Shown one piece after another: positions 27,608 through 36,160 of a DNA stretch of 64,000 nucleotides. The translations under genes were made by a program, and so were the position numbers. Location of the stretch: contig NZ_FNOX01000009.1 in assembly GCF_900107155.1 (NCBI RefSeq), forward strand, positions 1 through 64,000. The letters are read 5' to 3'. Within the stretch, counting starts at the first letter, position 1. Each line of letters opens with the position of its first letter. Source of the DNA: Pseudomonas salomonii (GTDB lineage: Bacteria > Pseudomonadota > Gammaproteobacteria > Pseudomonadales > Pseudomonadaceae). A model generated the notes under the pieces. The model was not told the origin of the DNA. It ran no database searches and was given only the letters and a program-made list of their open reading frames with translations.

Positions 27608-28576
27608 ATGACCCGGATCATTCACGTTCTCGCTTTCGATAATGCCCAGGTGCTCGACGTGACCGGGCCGTTGCAGGTGTTCGCCTCGACCAATGACCTG
27701 GCGCGCCAGCGCGGCCTGGCGTTGCCTTACGCGGTCTCGGTGGTCGCCGCGCAGGACGCGCCGGTGATGACCTCCGCCGGCCTGGCGCTGGTGGCCGAGC
27801 CGCTGCCCGCGGCGGATACACCCTGCGACACGCTGGTGATCGCCGGCGGCTGGGGCGTGTACGGCGCCGCCGAAGACCCCGCGTTGGTGCAGTGGGTGCG
27901 CGAAAAGGCCAGGCACACACGGCGCATGACGTCGGTGTGCACCGGGGCTTTTTTGCTCGCCGCCAGCGGCCTGCTCGACGGCTGCCGTGTGGCCACCCAC
28001 TGGACCCGCTGTGAAGAACTGGCGCGCAAGTTTCCCGCGCTGACGGTGGAGTCCAACCCGATCTTTATCCAGCAAGGTGCGGTGTGGACCTCCGCCGGCG
28101 TCACTGCCGGCATCGACCTGTGCCTGGCCCTGGTGGAAGAAGACCTCGGCCGCGCCGTCGCCCTGGAAGTGGCGCGGCATTTGGTGGTGTTCCTTAAACG
28201 CCCGGGCGGGCAATCACAATTCAGCGCAACCTTGTCGCTGCAAAAGGGCGACAGCCGCTTTGCCGACTTGCATGCCTGGATGGCCGACAACCTTACCCTG
28301 GACCTGAGCATCGCCACCCTGGCCGCCCAGGCCGGCATGAGCGAGCGCAGTTTTGTGCGCCACTACCGCACCGAAACCGGCCAGACCCCGGCCCGCGCCG
28401 TCGAATTGATTCGCGTGGAAACGGCGCGGCGGCAGTTGGCCGACAGCACGGCATCGATCAAACGCATTGCGGTGCAATGCGGTTTTGGCTGTGAGGAAAC
28501 CCTGCGGCGCAGCTTTCTGCGGGCCCTGGATGTCACGCCTCAGGCCTACCGGGAGCGCTTCTGCCAACCGGTTTGA
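27608..28576 (+). CDS. GlxA-family transcriptional regulator (DJ-1-like + AraC HTH)
   Basis: 322 residues from the ATG at 27608. The N-terminal DJ-1/PfpI-like domain (about 1-175; SVCTGAFLLAASG retains the elbow Cys) binds a ligand, and the C-terminal AraC/XylS helix-turn-helix (about 225-315; IATLAAQAGMSERSFVRHYRTETGQTP, IAVQCGFGCEETLRRSF) binds DNA. Divergent from inhA and probably its regulator. No good ribosome binding site precedes 27608; a TTG at 27569 preceded by GAGG is an alternative start. Confidence 0.88.
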   Translation: MTRIIHVLAFDNAQVLDVTGPLQVFASTNDLARQRGLALPYAVSVVAAQDAPVMTSAGLALVAEPLPAADTPCDTLVIAGGWGVYGAAEDPALVQWVREKARHTRRMTSVCTGAFLLAASGLLDGCRVATHWTRCEELARKFPALTVESNPIFIQQGAVWTSAGVTAGIDLCLALVEEDLGRAVALEVARHLVVFLKRPGGQSQFSATLSLQKGDSRFADLHAWMADNLTLDLSIATLAAQAGMSERSFVRHYRTETGQTPARAVELIRVETARRQLADSTASIKRIAVQCGFGCEETLRRSFLRALDVTPQAYRERFCQPV

Positions 28577-28676
28577 ATGAAAACGTACAGCGTTGAACCA
28601 AGGTGCTATTTTGGCGGCAGTACCCCGTGCAGCGACTTGCGCCCCTCTTCCCTCCGCCCCCGGCGTGACCTGCCCC

Positions 28677-30902
28677 ATGAAGCCATTGCCTGCGATCAAC
28701 GCCAATCCCCTGCGGGACGATTGCGCGAGCGAGCCCATTCACATTCCAGGGACCATCCAACCCCACGGGTTGTTGTTAACGCTGAGCGAACCGGCGTTGG
28801 TGGTGCTGCAAGCCAGTACTAACCTCAATGCAGCCTTGGGGCTGGGGCCTGGAACCTTGACCGGGAAGGCCTTGGCCAGCCTCGTTGGCGATGCGGCGTT
28901 GGCCGGCATTCGGTTGGCGCTGGCAGACCTGGATGCGGATGAAGATGAACTGCATCAGGTGACGCTCAATGGCGAGTTGTTTGATGCGTTATTGCACCGC
29001 CATCAAGGCCTGTTATTGCTCGAGTTGGAGCGCTCCGTGACGCCCCGGCATGCGGCCCAGATGCACGTGGCCCGAACCTTGCGCCGCCTGCAGTCGGCCA
29101 AGAGCCTCGATGGGCTCTACCAGACCTGCGTCACCGAGATTCGCGCCCTGACCGGCTATGACCGGGTTACCCTGTATCGCTTCGAGCAGGAGGGCCACGG
29201 CAAAGTCATCGGCGAATCCCTAAGCGAGGGTATGCAGCCGTATCTGGGCCTGTGTTTCCCTGCCTCGGACATCCCGCCCCAAGCCCGCGAACTCTACCGG
29301 CTGAACTGGATTCGGGTGATTCCCGACGCCGAGTACCTGCCGGTGCCGATCCTGCCGGCCCTGCGCCCGGACACCGGTCAAGCCCTGGACCTCAGCTTTG
29401 CGGTGCTGCGCAGCGTTTCCCCGGTTCACTGTCGCTATCTGAAAAATATGGGCGTGCGTTCGTCGATGAGCATTTCCCTGCTCAAGGACGATCAGCTCTG
29501 GGGGCTGATTACCTGCGGTCACCGTGAACCCTTGCGCGTGCCCCATGAGTTACGCACCGCCTGTATCAGCATCGGCCAGCTGTTGTCGATGCAGATCACG
29601 TTGCTTCAGGAACAGGAGGCGCGTCGTCAGCAGCAGGAAAAAACCGGCATGATCGACAGGTTGGTCGCCGCCATGGCGGCGCAAACGTGCGATGTACTCG
29701 AGAGCCTGTTGCCGCACGCCGACACCTTGCTGAGCCTGACAGCCGCCGAGGGGCTGGCCATTCTGGTGGAGGAGCGCCTGCATCGCTTTGGCGTTTGCCC
29801 CAGCGAGGCTGACATTCGCGCGCTGTACCCGTGGATTCAGCAGCAGGGTAAAGGCGTGGTCGCCAGCCACCAATTGTCCGCCGACTTCCCGCCGGCTGCC
29901 GCCTGCCAGGCCTTCGCCAGCGGCTTATTAGCCTTGCGACTGCCCAAGCCTACGGACAACGCAGTGATGTGGTTCCGCCCTGAGGTCAAAACCACCGTGC
30001 AGTGGAGTGGCGAACCGATCAAACACAGCGAGGCGGGTGCGGCGGCGTTAAGCCCGCGTCAGTCATTTGCCCTATGGAAACAGCAGGTCGACGGCAAGGC
30101 GCTGCAATGGTCGGCCTCGGAGTTACAGGCCGTGGAGAGCCTGCGCCGCAATGCCCTGGAGCATGACCTGGCGCGCCAGGTACAGCGCGAGCATGCAGCC
30201 GTGCGGGCGCGGGATGAGCTGGTGGCGGTGGTTTCCCATGACCTGCGCAGCCCGCTGACGATCCTGCTGATGCAATGCGGCATGATGCACAAGATGATGC
30301 CCGCCGACGACACCAAAGCCACCCTTCGCTTGAACACCGCGATTCAAACCATGCAAACCGCGACCGCGCGTATGAACACGTTGCTGACGGACTTGATCGA
30401 CCTTTCCCGCATTGAAGCGGGGCGCTACCAGGTCGCCTTGCAAGCGGTGGACGTGGCGCCCACGCTCGAGCAGCTCGGGTTGATGTGGCACCCGCTGGCA
30501 GCGGCCAAGGGCGTCAACCTCACGTGGCGGACCCAGCCAGGGCTGTGCGTGCAGGCCGACCCTGAGCGTCTGTTCCAAGTGTTTTCAAACCTGCTGAGTA
30601 ATGCCCTGAAGTTCACTGGCCTGGGCGGGGCGATCGAGGTGATTGCTCAGGCAGCAGGCGACGATGTGCTGTTTCGCGTGTGTGACAATGGCGCCGGTAT
30701 CGGCGCGGCGCAGTTGCCCTGCATCTTCGAGCGCTACTGGACGTCCCGCGAGGGCAACCCCAATGGCAGCGGCCTGGGCTTGTATATCTGCCATGGCATC
30801 GTCCAAGCCCACGGCGGCTCGCTTTGGGCAGAAAGCGTGGTGGGGCAGGGCAGTGTCTTCAGCTTCAGGATCGCGGCGGCGCTCTCAGGTTCTGTCGAGT
30901 AG
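28677..30902 (+). CDS. bphP: Bacteriophytochrome histidine kinase
   Basis: 741-residue red/far-red photoreceptor kinase. PAS domain with biliverdin-attachment Cys16 followed by EPIHIPGTIQPHG; GAF with PASDIPPQARELYR; PHY with the WFRPE and PRQSF tongue motif; then HisKA (phospho-His521 in VVSHDLRSPL) and HATPase (NLLSNALKF, DNGAGI, GSGLGLYI). All photosensory hallmarks are intact. No heme oxygenase (bphO) or response regulator is adjacent, so biliverdin must come from elsewhere. ATG 28677 is set by the expected short distance to the Cys. It overlaps the convergent hydrolase by 18 bases. Confidence 0.93.
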   Translation: MKPLPAINANPLRDDCASEPIHIPGTIQPHGLLLTLSEPALVVLQASTNLNAALGLGPGTLTGKALASLVGDAALAGIRLALADLDADEDELHQVTLNGELFDALLHRHQGLLLLELERSVTPRHAAQMHVARTLRRLQSAKSLDGLYQTCVTEIRALTGYDRVTLYRFEQEGHGKVIGESLSEGMQPYLGLCFPASDIPPQARELYRLNWIRVIPDAEYLPVPILPALRPDTGQALDLSFAVLRSVSPVHCRYLKNMGVRSSMSISLLKDDQLWGLITCGHREPLRVPHELRTACISIGQLLSMQITLLQEQEARRQQQEKTGMIDRLVAAMAAQTCDVLESLLPHADTLLSLTAAEGLAILVEERLHRFGVCPSEADIRALYPWIQQQGKGVVASHQLSADFPPAAACQAFASGLLALRLPKPTDNAVMWFRPEVKTTVQWSGEPIKHSEAGAAALSPRQSFALWKQQVDGKALQWSASELQAVESLRRNALEHDLARQVQREHAAVRARDELVAVVSHDLRSPLTILLMQCGMMHKMMPADDTKATLRLNTAIQTMQTATARMNTLLTDLIDLSRIEAGRYQVALQAVDVAPTLEQLGLMWHPLAAAKGVNLTWRTQPGLCVQADPERLFQVFSNLLSNALKFTGLGGAIEVIAQAAGDDVLFRVCDNGAGIGAAQLPCIFERYWTSREGNPNGSGLGLYICHGIVQAHGGSLWAESVVGQGSVFSFRIAAALSGSVE

Positions 30903-31790
30903 TTCAAACAGCGCCTCAAGGGTCACCTGCGGCGCTTCCTGAAACACATTGTGGCCAACCCCCGGCAACACCTGACGCCGATACACGCCGCTGAAGCACG
31001 CCACATCGTCGTCCTCGACCGGGGCCGGGCCGACGCCATCATCGGCGCCGCACAGCGAGATGCTCGGCACCGAAATCGGCGGCTGCAGCGCCAGTGCCTG
31101 CTCGATGGCTTCCAGCGCCGGGTCGCCGGGGGCGTACATGAAGCGATGGCGATAGGAGTGAATGACCACCTCGACAAAATCCGGGTTATCAAACGACGGC
31201 GCGGTCTTGGCGTAGAGGCTCGGCCCTGCGGCCCAGGTCGGCGACCACAGCGTCCACAGCAGCTCGCATAGCTCGCGGCGATTGGCGGTCAAACCGTCCA
31301 CGCCACGCTGGGTGTGAAAGTAGAACTGATACCACAGGCGGTGCTCTGTGTCGGGCGCGCGCGGCTTGAGTGAATGGGCGATGTCCTGAATGTTGTAGCC
31401 ATCTCCCGTCACCAACCCACGTACCCGCTCGGGCCACAGCGCGGCGACGATACACGCGGCGCGGCCACCCCAGTCAAAACCCGCCAATGTGGCTTGCGGG
31501 ATGTGCAGGGCATCCATGAAATCCAGCAAATCCTTGGCCAACGCCGCCTGTTGGCCGGAGCGCATGACCTGCGCATTGATAAACCGCGTCGGGCCATAGC
31601 CGCGCAGGTAGGGCACCAGCACACGGTAGCCACGCTCGGCCAGCACCGGCGCGATGTCATCGTAGCCACGCGGGTCATAGGGGAAACCGTGCAGCAGGAT
31701 AATCGGCGCACCGCCTTCGGGGCCGTGGGCTTCATAGGCCACGTCGAGCATGGAGGTGCGCACGTAGAGCAGTGGGGCGAGTGGGGTCAT
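30885..31790 (-). CDS. Alpha/beta hydrolase, epoxide-hydrolase-like
   Basis: 301 residues. Oxyanion motif LLHGFPYDPRGYD, nucleophile elbow GFDWGG with Asp as the nucleophile, and C-terminal GVGHNVFQEAP supplying the catalytic His. An Asp nucleophile is the mark of epoxide hydrolases and haloalkane dehalogenases within the fold; substrate unknown. Its 3' end runs 18 bases into the end of bphP. Confidence 0.86.
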   Translation of the reverse strand: MTPLAPLLYVRTSMLDVAYEAHGPEGGAPIILLHGFPYDPRGYDDIAPVLAERGYRVLVPYLRGYGPTRFINAQVMRSGQQAALAKDLLDFMDALHIPQATLAGFDWGGRAACIVAALWPERVRGLVTGDGYNIQDIAHSLKPRAPDTEHRLWYQFYFHTQRGVDGLTANRRELCELLWTLWSPTWAAGPSLYAKTAPSFDNPDFVEVVIHSYRHRFMYAPGDPALEAIEQALALQPPISVPSISLCGADDGVGPAPVEDDDVACFSGVYRRQVLPGVGHNVFQEAPQVTLEALFELLDRT

Positions 31791-31810
31791 GACGGTCTTC
31801 TCGTAGCTGG

Positions 31811-32419
31811 CTAAAAGTGAAAAACTTTAGTCGAACGCTGTGACGGGAGATCGAACGATCGAAGGCAATATTCTGACTTGTCTGGACACTCGCGCACCAA
31901 TAATCCCAGTGCTGTCAGGTCATGCCGCTGGCCATTCCAGAATCCGGCCTCTCGCAATGTGCCTTCGGTTTTAAAACCCAGGCGTTTCAATAGCGCTAGC
32001 GAAGCAGAGTTTTGCGGATGCACCATCGCTTCTACCCGATGCAACTGCATATGCTCAAAGCCCCAATCAAGCATGGCCTGCAAGGCTTCGCGCATCAAAC
32101 CTTGCCCGCGAGCAGCAGGCGCCAGTTCGCAGGACAAAGCGCAGCTGTTCCAGGCGCAGTTCCACCTGAACAGGCCACAACTGCCGATCAATGTGCCTTG
32201 GTGTTCAAGGCCCCAGCGGGTGCCTGGGTTGGGGTGAGTGCGCCACTGGGCGAAGGTGTCGATAAGGGCTTCGGCCTGGGCGAGGTCAGTCATGGGGTCG
32301 GCGCCGAACCAGCGCATGCTCGCGGCATCGGCGTGGATGGCGAACAGCGCGGGGGCGTCGGTGACTTGCAGTTCTCGCAGGCGCAGGCGTGGGGTTTTGA
32401 GGGTAGGAAATCCGCTCAT
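31811..32419 (-). CDS. GNAT acetyltransferase, RimJ/RimL type
   Basis: 202 residues. TPRLRLRELQVTDAPALFAI opens the RimJ/RimL subfamily; the acetyl-CoA site is ELAPAARGQGLMREALQAML, and HPQNSASLALLKRLGFKTEGTLREA is the typical C-terminal part. Transfers acetyl to an amine of a protein N-terminus or small molecule; target unknown. The C-terminal 20 residues after LLVREC are less conserved. Confidence 0.87.
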   Translation of the reverse strand: MSGFPTLKTPRLRLRELQVTDAPALFAIHADAASMRWFGADPMTDLAQAEALIDTFAQWRTHPNPGTRWGLEHQGTLIGSCGLFRWNCAWNSCALSCELAPAARGQGLMREALQAMLDWGFEHMQLHRVEAMVHPQNSASLALLKRLGFKTEGTLREAGFWNGQRHDLTALGLLVRECPDKSEYCLRSFDLPSQRSTKVFHF

Positions 32420-32542
32420 GGCGCCAGTGTCGCGACAACCGGATCGCGATCAACGATTTTGACTAAAGGATGCCGCTCCACCTCTACCTCCATGTTTTGC
32501 GCACAACCCAACGACGGGTCTGGCCATTGTGCCCAGCCCGCC

Positions 32543-34369
32543 TCAGGGTTGCCACACGGTCTTTACCCCACTGAGCTTGCGGTCCAGAAAAGTCGCTGCG
32601 CTGATCAGCGCCAAGTGGCTCAGCGCCTGGGGCGTATTGCCCAAGTGACGGGCCTGGCTGTCGAATTCTTCGGCGTAAAGGCCCAGCGGGTTGGCGTAGC
32701 GCAGCAGTTGTTCGAATTCCAGGTGGGCTTTCTCCACCTGGCCGGCGCGGGCCAGGCATTCGACGTACCAGAACGAGCAGGCCGTAAAGGCGCCTTCGGT
32801 ACCTTGCAGGCCGTCGATCTGGCTGTCGTCGTTGCGGTAGCGATAGACCATGCCGTCACGCACCAGGCTTTTCTGGATCGCTTCCAGGGTCGACAGCCAG
32901 CGCGGGTCGGTGGCCGCGACGAAGCGCACCAGCGGCATCAGCAGCATCGAACCATCCAGCGCGGTGCTGCCGATATGTTGCACAAAGTGCCCGCGCTCTT
33001 CGTTCCAGAAGTTGCTCCAGATATCGGCGTAGATGGCCTGGCGGGTCTGGTCCCAGCGTGCAAATGGGGCCGGCAGCGAGCGTTTGGAGGCCAGGCGGAT
33101 CGCGCGGTCCAGCGCCACCCAGCACATCAGCCGCGAATGCAGGAAGTGATGCTGTTCGCCGCGCATCTCCCAGATGCCCACGTCTTTCTGGTTCCAGATT
33201 TCGCAGACCTGGTCGGCCACTTCCACCGTGTGCTTCCAGCCTTCATGGGAAATCGCCTCGCCGTATTTGTTGACCAGGTACACCGCGTCCATCAGCTCGC
33301 CGTAGATATCCAACTGGATCTGGTCGAATGCCTCATTACCGACGCGCACCGGCTTGGCATCGCCATGCCCGCTCAAGTGGTCGAGTGTGGTTTCCGGCAG
33401 TTGCTGACGCCCATCGATGCCATAGAGGATATTGATTTTGGTCGGCTGCCCGCAGCAGTCGCTGACCCGGCCTTTGAGCCAGCGCATGTAGCTATTGGCT
33501 TCCTCGACAAAGCCCAGGCGCATAAACGCGTAGACGGTGAACGAGGCGTCGCGGATCCAGGTGTAACGGTAGTCCCAGTTGCGTTCGCCGCCGGGAGACT
33601 CGGGCAGGCCGAAGGTGGCGGCGGCGATGATCGCGCCGTGTTTGCGCGAGGTCAAAAGCTTCAAGGCCAGCGCCGAGCGGTTGACCATTTCGCGCCAGCG
33701 CCCACGGTAATTGGATTGCGCGATCCAGCCGCGCCAGAACTTCAGGGTGCGTTCCAGGTACAGGTCGGTGCAGTCGTTGGTGACGCGCGGGTCGTCGGCG
33801 CCACCGAGGACAAACTCGGCGCCTTCGTCCTGGCTCAGGCTAAAGCGTGCGACTGCCGCCTGGTCTTCGAGGTTCAGCGGATGGCTGCCGACCAGGCGCA
33901 GGCCGGGCTGGCCGTCAGCCGTAAACAGCACGCCACCGTTATCGGCCTTCGCCTGGGTCGGCGCGCGCGCATAGTCATGGCGCACGGCGCAGCGCAGGTG
34001 AAGGGTGGCTTCGCCGCTGACCACACGCACGCGGCGAATCAGCAGCGGCAGTTCGTCGACGTCTTCGCTGACGGTCAGCAGGTCAGTGATTTCCACCACC
34101 GCTTCATCACTCAGCCAGCGGGTTTGCAGCACATTGGTGTCGGGCAGGTAGATTTGCTCGCGGCGCGCGTTGGGCAGGTCGGGGGTGAGTTGGAAAGCAC
34201 CAGCCTCGGGCGTGTCCAGCAGCGAGCAGAAAACCGACGGGCTGTCGAATTCCGGCCAGCAGAAAAAATCGATGCTGCCTTTATCGTTCACCAGTGCTGC
34301 GCTGCGCATATCGCCGATGATGCCGTGGGCATCGATGGCGCTTTGGGGTTCGTTCTTGAAATCAACCAT
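32543..34369 (-). CDS. Glycoside hydrolase family 15 protein (glucoamylase/trehalase-like)
   Basis: About 608 residues. An N-terminal beta domain (SIDFFCWPEFDSPSVFCSLLD) is followed by the (alpha/alpha)6 catalytic domain with the GH15 signature NWDYRYTWIRDASFTVYAF. Members hydrolyse alpha-glucosides such as trehalose, starch or glucans. Start is either ATG 34369 or GTG 34375 (GGAG four bases before the GTG). It overlaps the end of the SDR gene, forming a two-gene operon seen in many pseudomonads. Confidence 0.87.
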   Translation of the reverse strand: MVDFKNEPQSAIDAHGIIGDMRSAALVNDKGSIDFFCWPEFDSPSVFCSLLDTPEAGAFQLTPDLPNARREQIYLPDTNVLQTRWLSDEAVVEITDLLTVSEDVDELPLLIRRVRVVSGEATLHLRCAVRHDYARAPTQAKADNGGVLFTADGQPGLRLVGSHPLNLEDQAAVARFSLSQDEGAEFVLGGADDPRVTNDCTDLYLERTLKFWRGWIAQSNYRGRWREMVNRSALALKLLTSRKHGAIIAAATFGLPESPGGERNWDYRYTWIRDASFTVYAFMRLGFVEEANSYMRWLKGRVSDCCGQPTKINILYGIDGRQQLPETTLDHLSGHGDAKPVRVGNEAFDQIQLDIYGELMDAVYLVNKYGEAISHEGWKHTVEVADQVCEIWNQKDVGIWEMRGEQHHFLHSRLMCWVALDRAIRLASKRSLPAPFARWDQTRQAIYADIWSNFWNEERGHFVQHIGSTALDGSMLLMPLVRFVAATDPRWLSTLEAIQKSLVRDGMVYRYRNDDSQIDGLQGTEGAFTACSFWYVECLARAGQVEKAHLEFEQLLRYANPLGLYAEEFDSQARHLGNTPQALSHLALISAATFLDRKLSGVKTVWQP

Positions 34370-35162
34370 TGCCACGAAACTCCGGATAAAGGCTCATGCC
34401 GCCATCAATAAACAAGGTGCTGCCCACCACGTAGTCGGAGGCATCACTGGCCAGCCAGACCACCGCATTGGCCACGTCTTCCACGTCGCCTACGCGGCCG
34501 TAGGGAATCAACTTGAGCAATTCTTTTTCAGCCGCGCCTTCCGTGGCCGCACGGTTGATTGCCGTGCGAATCGCCCCTGGCGCGATGCCATTGATGCGGA
34601 TGCGCTGTTCACTGACTTCCTGGGCGAGGGTGCGCATCAGCATCTCCACGCCGCCCTTGGAGGCCGCGTAATTCACATGCCCGGCCCACGGGATGACCTG
34701 GTGCACCGAACTCATGTGGATGATTTTGCCGGCCGCCCGCGAGACGCCATCGCGAATGCCTTGGCGGTTGAAGATCCGTACGGCGGCGCGGGCGCACAGG
34801 AACTGGCCGGTGAGGTTGACGCCGATCACGGTGTTCCAGTCATCGAGGGTCATGTCGACCAGATTGGCGTCTTTTTGCAGGCCCGAGTTGGCCACCAGAA
34901 TGTCCAGGTGGCCGAAGGCCTCGACGGTCTGGGCAAATAAACGCTCCACGTCGGCTTCTTTGGACACGTCGCCACCGATGGCAATCGCTCGCCCGCCGCC
35001 TGCGTTGATCTGAGCGGCAAGGGCTTGCGCCGGCGCCGCCTGAGAATTGTAGTTAAGCACCACGGCCGCCCCGGCCTCGGCCAACGCCTTGGCCGCACCT
35101 GCGCCGATGCCGGAGCTGGCGCCGGTGACCAGGGCCACTTGTTGCTGCAAGGAGATCTGCAT
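34362..35162 (-). CDS. SDR oxidoreductase, glucose-1-dehydrogenase-like
   Basis: 266-residue classical short-chain dehydrogenase: cofactor motif TGASSGIG, NNAG-equivalent ANSG, catalytic Ser in MSSV, and YAASK with the catalytic Tyr and Lys. C-terminal DGGMSLYPEF is typical of the glucose-1-dehydrogenase-like group. Translationally coupled upstream of the GH15 gene, so oxidation of a released glucose is a plausible joint role (inference). Confidence 0.88.
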   Translation of the reverse strand: MQISLQQQVALVTGASSGIGAGAAKALAEAGAAVVLNYNSQAAPAQALAAQINAGGGRAIAIGGDVSKEADVERLFAQTVEAFGHLDILVANSGLQKDANLVDMTLDDWNTVIGVNLTGQFLCARAAVRIFNRQGIRDGVSRAAGKIIHMSSVHQVIPWAGHVNYAASKGGVEMLMRTLAQEVSEQRIRINGIAPGAIRTAINRAATEGAAEKELLKLIPYGRVGDVEDVANAVVWLASDASDYVVGSTLFIDGGMSLYPEFRGNG

Positions 35163-35322
35163 TGCCCGCCCACCGTTTTATGAGAGTCCTTTGTGCTGAC
35201 TGACACGCGTCGGTAGAAGTTCAGCTAGCTCAAATGGGTTTCCCCATGGTGGCGTCGCCTTTATCGGAATAAAAAACACGTTATAAATAATTAAAAGTAA
35301 TTAATAATCCACTAAAAATCGT
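35163..35322. other. AT-rich intergenic tract before the sulfo-cluster
   Basis: Between the divergent SDR and the plus-strand operon. From about 35266 to 35322 the sequence is strikingly A/T-rich (runs of AATAAAAAA, AAATAATTAAAAG), unlike the surrounding DNA. Such tracts are typical MvaT/H-NS silencing targets in acquired DNA. No gene is visible. Confidence 0.5.
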
Positions 35323-35351
35323 TTGACAGGTTATTGCCCTGAGGGTCTTAT
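35323..35351 (+). promoter_or_regulatory. Sigma-70-like promoter of the sulfo-cluster
   Basis: A perfect -35 TTGACA (35323-35328), a 17-base spacer and a -10 TCTTAT (4 of 6). It is 62 bases upstream of the first possible start codon. The -10 overlaps CTTATAGG, one arm of an inverted repeat whose partner is at 35403-35410, so a regulator could bind there. Confidence 0.55.
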
Positions 35352-35373
35352 AGGCACTCATCAATGTGCTCCG

Positions 35374-35452
35374 CTGGTAGTTCAGAAGTCATCGCGGATA
35401 TACCTATAAGAGATGCCTATGCACCCATTGGCCTTTATAGGGGAACTACCAG
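35374..35452 (+). repeat. Nested inverted repeats around the operon start
   Basis: Outer arms CTGGTAGTTC (35374-35383) and GAACTACCAG (35443-35452) are perfect 10-mers; inside them CCTATAA (35403-35409) pairs with TTATAGG (35435-35441). The possible start codons at 35413 and 35419 lie in the inner loop. The structure could fold in the mRNA leader or be an operator. Confidence 0.55.
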
Positions 35453-36135
35453 TTCAGGAGGCAGCGCCTGTCCGCGTGGGCGTGCCTAAGTTAGTGATCT
35501 TCGATTGCGACGGTGTATTAGTGCAAAGCGAAGAAATCACCCTGCCTGTATTGATTTCCCTGCTGAATGAACAAGCACGTCGTGACGCGCCAGAGGCTAA
35601 GGGGCTTGACTCAGTAGAATTCATTGAGCGCTTTCGTGGGCGCAAGATTGCCGACTGCTTACGTGAAGCAGAACAGCGCTTGAATATTTGCCTGGACAGT
35701 CAATTCGAACAAACTTTTCGTCAGCATGCACGCGTCGCTTTGACTGCGCAGTTAAAACCTACCGATGGAATCCATGAAGTGCTGGAAAGTCTGACGCTGC
35801 CTTTTTGCGTAGCCTCCAGTGCGCCCCTTAATAAAATAGAGCACTGTTTACGCCTCACGGGACTGTTGTCTTATTTTGAGGGGCGCATATTCAGTTGTTA
35901 CGAACTAGGCCGTTGGAAACCAGACCCCTTGGTGTTTTTAACGGCGTGCGCTGCTTATAACGTCGACCCCCTTGATGCAAGGGTTATTGAAGACAGTGTT
36001 GCCGGTATTCACGCGGCGGTTGCAGCCAATATAAGTGTGTTGGGTTTTGGGCCAGTGGACCGACATTCAGTGTTGGCCGATGCCGGGGCGTTACCTTTTT
36101 CCGATATGCGCGAATTACGTACGTTACTGGCGTGA
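35413..36135 (+). CDS. HAD-superfamily phosphatase (beta-phosphoglucomutase-like)
   Basis: Up to 240 residues. HAD motif I FDCDGVL (Asp31 nucleophile, Asp33 acid/base), motif II VASSAP, motif III Lys in GRWKPDP, motif IV VIEDS, and a helical cap between. It dephosphorylates or isomerises a sugar phosphate. The start is uncertain: ATG 35413 and ATG 35419 both sit inside a nested inverted repeat; AAGAG suits 35419. First gene of an eight-gene operon with a transaldolase-like gene 25 bases downstream, so its substrate is probably the transaldolase product (inference). Confidence 0.85.
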   Translation: MPMHPLAFIGELPVQEAAPVRVGVPKLVIFDCDGVLVQSEEITLPVLISLLNEQARRDAPEAKGLDSVEFIERFRGRKIADCLREAEQRLNICLDSQFEQTFRQHARVALTAQLKPTDGIHEVLESLTLPFCVASSAPLNKIEHCLRLTGLLSYFEGRIFSCYELGRWKPDPLVFLTACAAYNVDPLDARVIEDSVAGIHAAVAANISVLGFGPVDRHSVLADAGALPFSDMRELRTLLA

Positions 36136-36160
36136 TATGACTACTCAAGGAGGAGGCGCT

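Noticed and set aside
32012..34411. 799-residue ORF antisense to the GH15 gene
   Set aside because: The opposite strand has a clear GH15 protein with signature motifs; the antisense frame has none.
35264..35315. Possible hrp box upstream of the sulfo-cluster (GGAAT ... CCACTAA)
   Set aside because: The two halves are about 40 bases apart and the first half is imperfect.
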